Made by a program: the position numbers and the translations under genes. A stretch of 64,000 nt of DNA, from positions 2,130,501 through 2,194,500 of the forward strand of contig NZ_KI911562.1 of the NCBI RefSeq assembly GCF_000515315.1, written 5' to 3'. Source of the DNA: Asinibacterium sp. OR53. Lineage in GTDB: Bacteria; Bacteroidota; Bacteroidia; Chitinophagales; Chitinophagaceae. The stretch's first letter is position 1. Each line of letters opens with the position of its first letter. Positions 44,066 through 51,740 of this stretch are shown in pieces. Under the pieces are notes generated by a model. It did no database searches. It saw nothing but the letters and a program-made list of their open reading frames with translations, and was not told the origin of the DNA.

Positions 44066-45154
44066 CTATTCCAACAATTTCCCCAACGCATCCGTATCAG
44101 GCAATATTCCTTTCATTTGTATCGGTGTTTGTTTACTGGTTTTATAAGTAGCCACACCCATAGCCTTATCAAAACTCTTAATGGCAAACTCAACTACGGT
44201 ATTATTTTTCTCTTTGCAAAGTACAATGCCAATGCTGCTGTTTTCCTGTTGCAGTTTTACTTTTTCATCCAGCACATTCAGATAAAAATTAAGCTGCCCG
44301 GCATCAGCAGGTTTAAATTTTCCTTTCTTCAGTTCAAAAGCCACCAGGCATTGCAGATGGCGGTTAAAAAAGAGCAGGTCAATAAAAAATTCATCCCCAT
44401 CCACTTCAAGCCGGTATTGGTTGCCAATAAAACAAAAACCTTTACCCATTTGCAAAATAAAATTGCGGATGTTTAAAACTACCTGTTGTTCAATATGGCG
44501 TTCATCGTCCAGTTCATCGCCGACAATAAAATCCAGCAAGTATTCATCTTTAAACATCTTAACTGCAGAAGGCGTTATAGTCTCTGGCAAAGTGCCGTTA
44601 AAATTATTGGGCAATTTACCCTCTTTTCCAAACAGGTTATTTTCAATATGGTGTTCCAGCACCGTCAGCGACCAGAAATTAGCTGTTGCAGACTGGATAT
44701 AGAAAATCCGGGCTTCCCAGGCCTTTATTTTAGTGATAATGGCAAAATGATGGGAGAAGCTGATACCCGTAAAAGCCCCGTAAAAAGCCTCATTTTCAAT
44801 TAGGTTCGACAGTGTCGAACTAATTGAAAAACCCTCCTCCCCAATTTGGTTCGACGGCGTCGAACCAATTACCAGGTGGGGAGCATAAGCCTCCGCAAAC
44901 AGCCTTATTTTCTTGAGGTTTCCCGGCGAAAAGCCCTTTAGTCCGGGTAGTTCTTTTTGCAGGTCTGCAGAAATCTGGTCAAGGACTTTGGCACCCCATT
45001 TCTGGGCCTTTATCTTTTCAGAAATCATCAGCCCTGTTTGTAAGTAAAGCATCAGTTGCTCCCGGTTGGCAAGCCTGGCAGCCACGTAGCGGCTTTGGAC
45101 TATTTGTTGCTTAATGGACAAGATAAAGTCCTTGTAATTTTTGTCAATTTTCAC
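44066..45154 (-). CDS. DUF1016 (YhcG-like) PD-(D/E)xK nuclease family protein
   Basis: About 362 residues from a GTG (VKIDKNYKDFIL); an ATG at 45226 would add 24 residues through a hairpin and looks less natural. The N-terminal domain (REQLMLYLQTGLMISEKIKAQKWGAKVLDQISADLQKE) is typical DUF1016_N, and the C-terminal nuclease core has the acid in FFIDLLFFNR and ELKKGKF (E-x-K). DUF1016 proteins are linked to restriction and defence contexts. The region around residues 93-126 carries two palindromic DNA insertions translated in frame. It is the last island gene before the junction. Confidence 0.85.
   Translation of the reverse strand: MKIDKNYKDFILSIKQQIVQSRYVAARLANREQLMLYLQTGLMISEKIKAQKWGAKVLDQISADLQKELPGLKGFSPGNLKKIRLFAEAYAPHLVIGSTPSNQIGEEGFSISSTLSNLIENEAFYGAFTGISFSHHFAIITKIKAWEARIFYIQSATANFWSLTVLEHHIENNLFGKEGKLPNNFNGTLPETITPSAVKMFKDEYLLDFIVGDELDDERHIEQQVVLNIRNFILQMGKGFCFIGNQYRLEVDGDEFFIDLLFFNRHLQCLVAFELKKGKFKPADAGQLNFYLNVLDEKVKLQQENSSIGIVLCKEKNNTVVEFAIKSFDKAMGVATYKTSKQTPIQMKGILPDTDALGKLLE
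44793..44870. repeat. two palindromic elements inside the DUF1016 gene
   Basis: Palindrome 1 (44793-44830): 18-bp arms with one bulged G, core TTCGACA-G-TGTCGAA. Palindrome 2 (44843-44870): 13-bp arms with one bulged T, core GTTCGACG-G-CGTCGAAC. Both share GTTCGAC/GTCGAAC, are 12 bases apart, and encode similar peptides (SSTLSNLIE and GSTPSNQIG) without breaking the frame. This resembles palindromic elements tolerated inside coding sequences, as known in Rickettsia. Confidence 0.75.
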
Positions 45155-45202
45155 GTTTTTTAATTTTGTCGTTATTAAACCGCTTAAAATCAAGCAATAA
45201 AA

Positions 45203-45246
45203 AAGACCTGCAGAATTCTTATGCAATCATAAGATTCGCAAGTCTT
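45203..45246. repeat. long imperfect inverted repeat at the island edge
   Basis: AAGACCTGCAGAATTCTTATG (split here as AAGACCTGCAG and AATTCTTATG) pairs with CATAAGATTCGCAAGTCTT across a CAAT loop, with one mismatch and two unpaired bases. It lies where composition changes from island to chromosome and could be a recombinase core site; unproven. Confidence 0.55.
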
Positions 45247-45311
45247 GTCAAATCAGGTATAAAGTGGTTCGAGAATTGTACAGTTGGGTGCACCAACTAA
45301 AGTAGGGAAGA

Positions 45312-45342
45312 CCCCGTATTTACTCGAAATACGGGGTTTTTT
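45312..45342 (+). terminator. strong intrinsic terminator reading rightward
   Basis: Perfect stem CCCCGTATTT / AAATACGGGG with a 5-base loop, then TTTTTT. The T tract follows on the plus strand, yet both flanking genes are on the minus strand. It may serve an unannotated plus-strand transcript, or act from the hairpin alone for the minus-strand ABC operon. Confidence 0.85.
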
Positions 45343-46022
45343 CATACCCTGATTATTTTTCCATCTTCCATTTGTATAATATGTTGGGTTTTTTCGGCAA
45401 AAGCTGGATCATGGGTTACTACCAGTAAAGTCTGACCGAAGTCTTTTGCCAGACGCTGGAAAATATCAAACACTACGTCGGTATTTTTTTTATCCAGGTT
45501 ACCAGTTGGTTCATCGCCCATGATGATGTGCGGATCATTGATCAGGGCGCGTGCAATGGCTACTCTTTGTTTTTCTCCACCAGAAATCTGGGTAGGGTTT
45601 TTATAGGCCAATTTCTCAATATCAAGCATCTTCAACCTTTCCATTGCCCTTTCTTCAACAACCTTCTCCGGATATTTATTCATCTTCAGTCCGGGTAGCA
45701 TAACATTCCGCAATACGTCAAATTCATTGATCAGGTAATGGAATTGGAAAACAAAACCGATCTTTTCATTCCTGATCCTGGCCAGTTGTTTTTCTTTTTT
45801 GCCAGTGATCATTTCATTATCAATCAACAATTGTCCTTCATAATCGGTATCCATGGTAGAAAGTACATACAATAATGTTGATTTGCCACAACCCGATTTT
45901 CCCATTACAGATATAAACTCGCCTTTTTTGATAGAAAAAGAAATGTCATTCAGCACCCGGAATGATGTGGTGTCGTGAAAGCTTTTGCTGATATGCTTTG
46001 CCTCAAGAATGGTATTGTTCAT
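45342..46022 (-). CDS. ABC transporter ATPase, LolD/MacB type
   Basis: 226 residues from [10 protein letters not shown] (a GTG 12 bases upstream is possible). Complete ABC set: Walker [11 protein letters not shown]-loop FVFQFHYLI, signature [14 protein letters not shown], Walker [13 protein letters not shown] and the H-loop VVTHD. The NLD after Walker B is typical of MacB/LolD-type exporters. It pairs with the FtsX-like permease and HlyD-like protein encoded upstream, forming a tripartite export or lipoprotein-release pump. Confidence 0.93.
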   Translation of the reverse strand: MNNTILEAKHISKSFHDTTSFRVLNDISFSIKKGEFISVMGKSGCGKSTLLYVLSTMDTDYEGQLLIDNEMITGKKEKQLARIRNEKIGFVFQFHYLINEFDVLRNVMLPGLKMNKYPEKVVEERAMERLKMLDIEKLAYKNPTQISGGEKQRVAIARALINDPHIIMGDEPTGNLDKKNTDVVFDIFQRLAKDFGQTLLVVTHDPAFAEKTQHIIQMEDGKIIRV

Positions 46023-46023
46023 T

Positions 46024-47283
46024 TTATTTTCCACGAATGATGATGACCGGATCCACTTTGCTTGCTTTTCGGGCAGGAAGGAGGCCGGCCAGGTAAGTTG
46101 TAATTAATGAAAAAAATATTCCTATGAAATCGAATGCAGGGTCAGGATTGATTGGAAAGGTTTTGATGGTTGGTAATGCAGATGTGTTGAATGGGATGAG
46201 ATGAATGATTGTTGCCAGGATATGTCCGAAAACCAATCCCAGTATACCTCCAAATGTTCCAATACTCAATGCAATGATCAGAAAAACTTTGTTCACGTCT
46301 CTGCCAGAAAACCCGGTTGCTTTTAGAATCGCAATGGCATCCATTTTTTCATAGATCATCATATTGAGGATGTTATAAATGCCAAATCCCGCAACAATCA
46401 ACAAAGTGATACCTACTGAATAAGAAATGATGGAACGTACATTACTTCCCGTTTGAAACTGGGCATTCGCCGTCTGGATATCTTCCGTATCTACACGGAA
46501 CAGCCTGGCAAACTCCTTTGCAACAGCAGGTGCGTCATCCATGTTTTTCAGATTGACCTGGATATCGGTAATATAGTTATTGGGTTTGCCAAGTAGTTTT
46601 TGTGCAGAGTTAATCGAAACATAGCTTTGCGTTTTATCAAAATCGTTAATCCCTGACTGAAAAAATCCAATTACTTTGAGCGTGTACCTGTCGCCTGTAG
46701 AAGTAGTAAGCTGCACTACATCTCCTATATTGGCCAGCAATTTCTCTGCCAGGGCTTTGCCCAGGATTACACTGTTAGAGACGGTTTTTAAGTCGCTGGC
46801 GTTACCTGCTACGATATAGTCGGTAAAATGGTAAATTTTACTTTCAGCATCTACGTCGATCCCATTGATTACACTTGTGATATCTACATTGCCATCATTA
46901 TAAAGCCCCTGCGCCGTTATCCTTGGTGCAAAACCAAGAACCCGGTTGTCTTTATTGATCGCTTCCATAATAGGTCCGCTGTTATATATTTCTAATCTCC
47001 CTCCGCTGGATTTGATAGAGCTGATGAAATTATAACTGTTCCTGAATGCAGGCGATAGGTTGACAGGCTGGTTAGGATTGGGTTTGATCTCATTAAATAA
47101 ACGCACATGAGGTGTTCTGTTCAATATCAGTCCGTCGAGCAGTTTGTTCAGTCCAGTCATGAAACTAAGCAAGGCAACGAACATCATAATACCGAATGTA
47201 ACACCAATAGCTGCTACCAGTGTTTGTTTCCACCTGGCAAGCAACAATGACCGGGCAATATTGACTAATAGTTTATAATTCAT
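46024..47283 (-). CDS. FtsX/MacB-type ABC permease
   Basis: 419 residues starting at MNYKLLVNIA, just after the HlyD-like stop; a longer in-frame start lies inside the upstream gene. One N-terminal helix, a large periplasmic MacB-PCD-like domain (about 45-280), then three helices (SVGITLLIVAGFGIYNILNM, FLIIALSIGTFGGILG, FFSLITTYLAGLLPARKASKVDP). The end motif P-A-x-x-A-x-x-x-DP is typical of the FtsX family. Confidence 0.92.
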   Translation of the reverse strand: MNYKLLVNIARSLLLARWKQTLVAAIGVTFGIMMFVALLSFMTGLNKLLDGLILNRTPHVRLFNEIKPNPNQPVNLSPAFRNSYNFISSIKSSGGRLEIYNSGPIMEAINKDNRVLGFAPRITAQGLYNDGNVDITSVINGIDVDAESKIYHFTDYIVAGNASDLKTVSNSVILGKALAEKLLANIGDVVQLTTSTGDRYTLKVIGFFQSGINDFDKTQSYVSINSAQKLLGKPNNYITDIQVNLKNMDDAPAVAKEFARLFRVDTEDIQTANAQFQTGSNVRSIISYSVGITLLIVAGFGIYNILNMMIYEKMDAIAILKATGFSGRDVNKVFLIIALSIGTFGGILGLVFGHILATIIHLIPFNTSALPTIKTFPINPDPAFDFIGIFFSLITTYLAGLLPARKASKVDPVIIIRGK

Positions 47284-47287
47284 GTTT

Positions 47288-48367
47288 TCACTTCGCCGGC
47301 CGGTAAATGATGTCAGAAGTATGGAGGCCATTTACTATTTCTACTTTCTGGTAATCTTTCAATCCGGTGGTTACTTTTCGTTTTTCATTTATTCCAACCA
47401 AAACCGTTGTGTCATTCAATAGATAGTTCCTGGGGATCACCAGTGCATGCTGCTTTGTTTGGATGATGATATTGGCTTCCATCGTCAGGTTGGGATAAAG
47501 AACCGGCGGCTTTGAAATGAAGGACGCTTCTACTGTAAAAGACCTGGAGCGGTCATTCATGATGGGATCAATTTTATTGATCACCGCTTCATATACCTGC
47601 CCTTTATAACTGTCCATCGTTAACAGAATTTTTTGACCGGGTTGTATCCGTGCAATATCATATTCATCTATCTGCAATTCTGCATACAGGTCTTTGGCGG
47701 CACCGATGATCGCTATGGCAACAAGCGGACTGGCCACTTCCCCTCGTTTTTTTAAAATGCTGTAAACTTTTCCATTCATTTCGCTTCGAATGGTATAGTC
47801 GCTTGTTGTGCTTTCACTGATCTGCAGGTTCTTTTTCGATTGAAGCATAGCAAAGTCGAGTTGCTTTTTCAGATCATTATACCTGAAAATAGCTGCATCA
47901 AGTGTTGTTTTAGTGCTTTTATAAGCAAGCTCCCTTTGTTCCAGTTCGTTCCTGGTCCCTATCTGGTGCGCCCAAAGATCCTGTTGTCTTTCCATCAGCA
48001 GTGAATCGTTTTTCAGTTTATCACGGACCTGGTTTATATTTGTTTTCAGCTCGTTGAGCTTATTGATATTAGAGTTGATATCCGAGAATTGCACATTCAG
48101 TTTGGCATTTTCTGTATTCAGTTTTTGAGCTTCGTTTGATAGTAATGCAATAGGATCACCCTTTGATACAGAGTCACCTTCCGTTACAAATACTTTTTGA
48201 ATAACGCCGGTAACCTTTGCAAAAGCCTGGTATTGATCGCGGCTCTTTACAAAACCGGAAGCATAGACCGATTCAGAGATGTTTTCAGTGGTAGGGTGGG
48301 TTGTTTCCATTTTGCTGTTGCAGGCTAAAAGCAATAATACCAGGTTGATATGAACATATTTTTTCAT
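47288..48367 (-). CDS. HlyD-type periplasmic adaptor, lipoprotein
   Basis: 359 residues with a lipobox (LLLAC, Cys16). Biotinyl-lipoyl-like halves (VTGVIQKVFVTEGDSVSKGDPI and SEMNGKVYSILKKRGEVASP) flank a coiled-coil hairpin (about 95-175), followed by a beta-barrel domain (LYAELQIDEYDIARIQPGQKI). It links the inner-membrane ABC pump to the outer membrane. First gene of the operon; a promoter would lie in 48368-48566. Confidence 0.9.
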   Translation of the reverse strand: MKKYVHINLVLLLLACNSKMETTHPTTENISESVYASGFVKSRDQYQAFAKVTGVIQKVFVTEGDSVSKGDPIALLSNEAQKLNTENAKLNVQFSDINSNINKLNELKTNINQVRDKLKNDSLLMERQQDLWAHQIGTRNELEQRELAYKSTKTTLDAAIFRYNDLKKQLDFAMLQSKKNLQISESTTSDYTIRSEMNGKVYSILKKRGEVASPLVAIAIIGAAKDLYAELQIDEYDIARIQPGQKILLTMDSYKGQVYEAVINKIDPIMNDRSRSFTVEASFISKPPVLYPNLTMEANIIIQTKQHALVIPRNYLLNDTTVLVGINEKRKVTTGLKDYQKVEIVNGLHTSDIIYRPAK

Positions 48368-48514
48368 AATTAAAATTAGCCAATAATTATTTCTGTATTA
48401 TAATGATTTTGATCATGATAGGCGACATTACAACAATACGAAAGGCTATCCTGAAAGTGCTAGCCACTGTAAAAAATATCGTTTGTATCATTTAAAAAAG
48501 TAACCGAAATACTT

Positions 48515-48560
48515 GTTTGGTAACTTTAAAGTTACTTATTTTGGGTAACCTAAAAGTTAC
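48515..48560 (+). promoter_or_regulatory. promoter with tandem ArsR-type operators
   Basis: Perfect palindrome GTAACTTTAAAGTTAC (48520-48535) and a near copy GTAACCTAAAAGTTAC (48545-48560), 25 bases apart. A -33 TTTG (48516-48519) and a -7-like TTATTTTG (48537-48544) overlap them. An AGTAACC half-site precedes at 48499. This suggests autoregulation of the SRPBCC-ArsR operon. Confidence 0.65.
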
Positions 48561-48566
48561 TTATTT

Positions 48567-49019
48567 ATGCAAAAAGCGATCACACACAAATGGTTTTATG
48601 ACCATGTACCCGAGCAGGTATGGGAATACCTGACAAAGTCAGAACTCATGGCCCAATGGCTGATGGAGAACGATTTTCTGCCCATCGTGGGACATGAGTT
48701 TCAATTTCGCACCAGGCCAATGCCCAATTTTGATTTTGATGGGATCATCTACTGCAAAGTGCTGGAAATGGTTCCTTTCAAAAAATTGTCCTATTCCTGG
48801 AAAGGCGGCCCTGGCAATAGTAAAATGACGATGGATTCCGTTGTAGTATGGACGCTTGAAAAAAAAGACCATGGTACGGAATTATTGTTAAACCACAGTG
48901 GTTTCGGTGAAGGGCAAACCGCAGCCATCTTTGCGGTTATGGAGGAGGGATGGTTGAAGAATATCAAGAAGATTGCCGGACTTTTAAACGCCTCAACACA
49001 TGACACAAGCCACGCTTGA
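48567..49019 (+). CDS. SRPBCC/AHSA1-domain protein
   Basis: 150 residues. The start ITHKWFYDHVPEQVWEYLTKSELMAQWLMEN and the end EEGWLKNIKKIAGLL match the activator-of-Hsp90 ATPase-like SRPBCC family (PF08327), with a central VLEMVPFKKLSYSWKG. The deep pocket usually binds a hydrophobic ligand; the ligand here is unknown. It is paired with an ArsR gene by a 20-base overlap, a common bacterial arrangement in which both are coregulated. Confidence 0.9.
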   Translation: MQKAITHKWFYDHVPEQVWEYLTKSELMAQWLMENDFLPIVGHEFQFRTRPMPNFDFDGIIYCKVLEMVPFKKLSYSWKGGPGNSKMTMDSVVVWTLEKKDHGTELLLNHSGFGEGQTAAIFAVMEEGWLKNIKKIAGLLNASTHDTSHA

Positions 49020-49320
49020 CATTTTCCAGGTCATTGCCGATCCGAGCCGCAGGCAGATATTGAGTATGCTTACGAAGGACAGCTTGACCATCAACAGCCT
49101 GGCCGGAAATTTCGATATGAGCCGGCCGGCTGTTTCCAAACACATCAAAATATTGCATAACGCGGGCTTTATTTCCATAGAGGATGTGGGAAGGGAACGC
49201 TATTGCATGCTGAAGCAGGAGGGCTTTAATGAACTGCGTGACTGGATCAATTATTTCGACAAATTCTGGACAACCAGGCTCAAAAAACTGGAGACGGCAT
49301 TGAATAACAAAACGAAATAG
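49000..49320 (+). CDS. ArsR-family regulator
   Basis: 106 residues: DIFQVIADPSRRQILSML, then FDMSRPAVSKHIKILHNAGFI, the winged helix of ArsR proteins paired with SRPBCC partners. There is no metal-binding cysteine motif in the recognition helix, so it probably senses something other than a thiophilic metal. Tandem palindromes upstream of the operon are its likely sites. Confidence 0.92.
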   Translation: MTQATLDIFQVIADPSRRQILSMLTKDSLTINSLAGNFDMSRPAVSKHIKILHNAGFISIEDVGRERYCMLKQEGFNELRDWINYFDKFWTTRLKKLETALNNKTK

Positions 49321-49397
49321 AGTCAGGATTAGCCATGTAGGTTCTATGTGAACATTCACTGCATGAAATCGCTAATTTTACAGGCTAAAAAACAGCG

Positions 49398-50390
49398 ATG
49401 AGAATAGCGATCAACGGAATGGGCAGGATTGGCCGGTTATTGTTCAGAAGATTGGTAATGATGCCTGGTGTAGAGTTAGTAGCAGTGAATGACATCATGG
49501 AACTGTATCAGTTGGCTTATTTACTCAGGTACGATTCGGTATATGGTCCGGCTACCTTTGAGATCGCAGTAGAAAACAACGAACTCATCGCTGCCGGTAA
49601 AACCATTCGCTTTTTGCGTGAACCTGCCCCGGCAAAACTGCCCTGGAAAGCATTGCAGGTTGATCTTGTTTTGGAGTGTACCGGTAAATTCCTGACGAAA
49701 GCCCTCGCATCTCAACACCTGGAAGCAGGAGCAGGGAACGTCATTTTGTCCACTACGGGTGCAGAAGATATTCCGCTCAGCATTTATGGATTCAATCAGC
49801 ACCAACTGAATGGAGATAAACACCTGATTTCCCCCGGAGGCTGCATGACCAATTGCTCAACGCACCTGATCTATCTTATGCAATCCATCGGCATAGAATC
49901 GGTGCACATCAATGTGCTGCATTCATATACATCCAGGCAGGAACTGGTGGATGGTCCGCATAAAGATCTTCGCAGAGGCAGGGCTGCTGCCGAATCCATC
50001 ATTCCCGTACCTGTTGACCTGGGACAATCTTTAGAGCGACTCTTTGTTCTGTTGAAAGGCTGCATCTATACCATTACTACCCGCGTACCGGTAGCGAACG
50101 GTGCACTGGCCAATTTTGTGTTCCAGATGAAAGAGGCGGTTACGGCAGCACAGGTGAATGAACTGTTCAGGCAGGCTGCTAAGCGGGAATACAAAAACAT
50201 CATTCAGTACACCGAAGACCCATTGGTTTCACTCGATATCAAAGGCAATAGTCATTCAGCCATTATCGACGGGTCACTGACAACTGTAACAGGCCGCACC
50301 GTGAACCTGATGGCTTTCTTCGACAATGAATATGGCTATACTTCGCGGGTGATCGATTGGGTGCGTTTTGTTGGTGCGGGTAAGTTATAA
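49398..50390 (+). CDS. glyceraldehyde-3-phosphate dehydrogenase-like protein
   Basis: 330 residues. NAD-binding start INGMGRIGRLLFRR and VAVNDI; catalytic Cys in SPGGCMTNCSTH; RGRAAAESIIP; and the C-terminal NEYGYTSRVIDW. The catalytic loop differs from the usual SASCTTN (GGCMTN here), suggesting a diverged paralogue: possibly an erythrose-4-phosphate dehydrogenase, an NADP-type enzyme, or a stress-specific form. It lies among an ArsR gene and a globin/Rrf2 cluster, not with glycolytic genes. Confidence 0.87.
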   Translation: MRIAINGMGRIGRLLFRRLVMMPGVELVAVNDIMELYQLAYLLRYDSVYGPATFEIAVENNELIAAGKTIRFLREPAPAKLPWKALQVDLVLECTGKFLTKALASQHLEAGAGNVILSTTGAEDIPLSIYGFNQHQLNGDKHLISPGGCMTNCSTHLIYLMQSIGIESVHINVLHSYTSRQELVDGPHKDLRRGRAAAESIIPVPVDLGQSLERLFVLLKGCIYTITTRVPVANGALANFVFQMKEAVTAAQVNELFRQAAKREYKNIIQYTEDPLVSLDIKGNSHSAIIDGSLTTVTGRTVNLMAFFDNEYGYTSRVIDWVRFVGAGKL

Positions 50391-50392
50391 GA

Positions 50393-50761
50393 TTAAGGAT
50401 GTGCCAATTCTTCCTGGATAAACTGCAGCAACACCAGTGCATGGGTATGTTCTGTGTCCTGCGCAGCATATACCAGGGTTACTTTCTTGTGCAGGGCCAG
50501 TTCATGTACCAGTGAGGCTGCTGTAACAGAATGGTTCAGTTCTTTCAGGTAGTCTTTACTGAACTGCCTCCAGCGATCGGGATCGTGACCAAACCATTTG
50601 CGCAAGGCAGGGGAGGGAGCCAGTTCTTTGATCCAGGCATCGAGGTGTGCGGCTTCTTTGGTCATGCCGCGCGGCCAGAGCCTGTCAACCAACACCCGGT
50701 AACCGTCTTTGGCCGAAGGCTTTTCGTATACCCTTTTGATGGTGAATTGTGCAGAAGGCAT
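50393..50761 (-). CDS. DUF488 family protein
   Basis: 122 residues with the family signature RVYEKPSAKDGYRVLVDRLWPRGMTKEAA, then WFGHDPDRWRQF and VTLVYAAQDTEHTHALVL. Function is not established. It is translationally coupled to the truncated globin gene (TAATG overlap). Convergent with the GAPDH-like gene, ending 2 bases from it. Confidence 0.9.
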   Translation of the reverse strand: MPSAQFTIKRVYEKPSAKDGYRVLVDRLWPRGMTKEAAHLDAWIKELAPSPALRKWFGHDPDRWRQFSKDYLKELNHSVTAASLVHELALHKKVTLVYAAQDTEHTHALVLLQFIQEELAHP

Positions 50762-51156
50762 TATATCAGGTTTTGCATGTTGTTGCGCTGGTGATGGGCT
50801 ATTTTGATTTCAAACAGCTCAGCCATTTTACCGGCCCTCCATTTGGCTTCCGCCGCTTTTTCTCCATCGAACAATTCATCAATGGTAGCGGTAAACAATT
50901 GCATCCATCTTTCAAAATGCGCGTGTGCAATAGGTAACCTGGCATGAGGGGGAAAGGGACTCCCAAAATATTTTCTTTCATCCAGTAAAACGGTTTGCCA
51001 GAAATAGACCATTTTTTGCAGGTGCGCGGGCCAGTGACTGCCGATCCGCTCATTGAATATAGGAGCTAACAGCGCATCTTCCCTTACTTTATCGTAGAAG
51101 CGGTGAACCAGTAAACTGATGTCGGTCTCATTGTGGATGTCGTGCCGTGTTTGCAT
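50761..51156 (-). CDS. group III truncated hemoglobin
   Basis: 131 residues, short globin. LVHRFYDKVREDALLAPIF at the start, a Phe/Tyr-rich YFWQTVLLDERKYFG, and the proximal His in HARLPIAHAHFERWMQLF. This is the group III (P or cj-Ctb-like) pattern. Such globins handle oxygen, NO or related ligands. Under the likely control of the Rrf2 gene directly upstream on the same strand. Confidence 0.92.
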   Translation of the reverse strand: MQTRHDIHNETDISLLVHRFYDKVREDALLAPIFNERIGSHWPAHLQKMVYFWQTVLLDERKYFGSPFPPHARLPIAHAHFERWMQLFTATIDELFDGEKAAEAKWRAGKMAELFEIKIAHHQRNNMQNLI

Positions 51157-51161
51157 AACGT

Positions 51162-51596
51162 TTATCTGTTTTTCAGATAAGTGAATTGCTGAAGCAGTTC
51201 TTCATTGAACTCTGAAAGCCTGGTTGACTTCAACGCTTCATGAATCTCTTTTCTGATCTTTTTGAATTCATGGTGGAGTGGACAGGGATATTGTTCCGAA
51301 CAATGGGAGAGTCCCAATGCACAACCTGTAAACAACGAATCGCCATCAATAACCTGCACAATGTCGGCCAGGGTACATTTACCCGTTTTCTTATCCAGGT
51401 AAAACCCGCCCGATGGTCCCTTCAGCGATGATACCAAACCCTTTTTGCTCAATTGCTGCAAAATTTTCGCAATAAAATGCTCAGGTGCATCAATGCCTCC
51501 GGCAATTTCCTTGATGCCCAGCTTATTATCGGTTTCGGCATGCCGGGCAATGAACAGCATGGCCCGGATGGCATAAGTACAGGTCTTTGAAAACAT
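51162..51596 (-). CDS. Rrf2-family regulator, NsrR/IscR-like
   Basis: 144 residues. The winged helix begins MFSKTCTYAIRAMLFIA, with IKEIAGGIDAPEHFIAKILQQLSKKGLV and the wing GPSGGFYL. Three cysteines in CALGLSHCSEQYPC would ligate an iron-sulfur cluster. Together with the downstream globin this points to an NsrR-type nitric oxide or redox sensor; this is inference. It is separated from the divergent sensor kinase by about 145 bases. Confidence 0.92.
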   Translation of the reverse strand: MFSKTCTYAIRAMLFIARHAETDNKLGIKEIAGGIDAPEHFIAKILQQLSKKGLVSSLKGPSGGFYLDKKTGKCTLADIVQVIDGDSLFTGCALGLSHCSEQYPCPLHHEFKKIRKEIHEALKSTRLSEFNEELLQQFTYLKNR

Positions 51597-51740
51597 ATCA
51601 TTGATTGCAATAGCAAAGGTAAATGAATGGATTTGATAAAATACTTTTTTGTCTTTTATTGATGAATTTACCTGATATGACTGAAACAGATTATCTTGGC
51701 GCGATCAATGGCCCCTTCACCCTAGCCCTTCGTCAGACCA

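Noticed and set aside
45250..45311. tRNA or tmRNA fragment suggested by GGTTCGAG and CACCA
   Set aside because: The T-stem does not pair and no acceptor stem is found.
1..45400. CRISPR array or integrase gene
   Set aside because: No regularly spaced repeats and no tyrosine or serine recombinase was recognised; the island's left end is outside the window.
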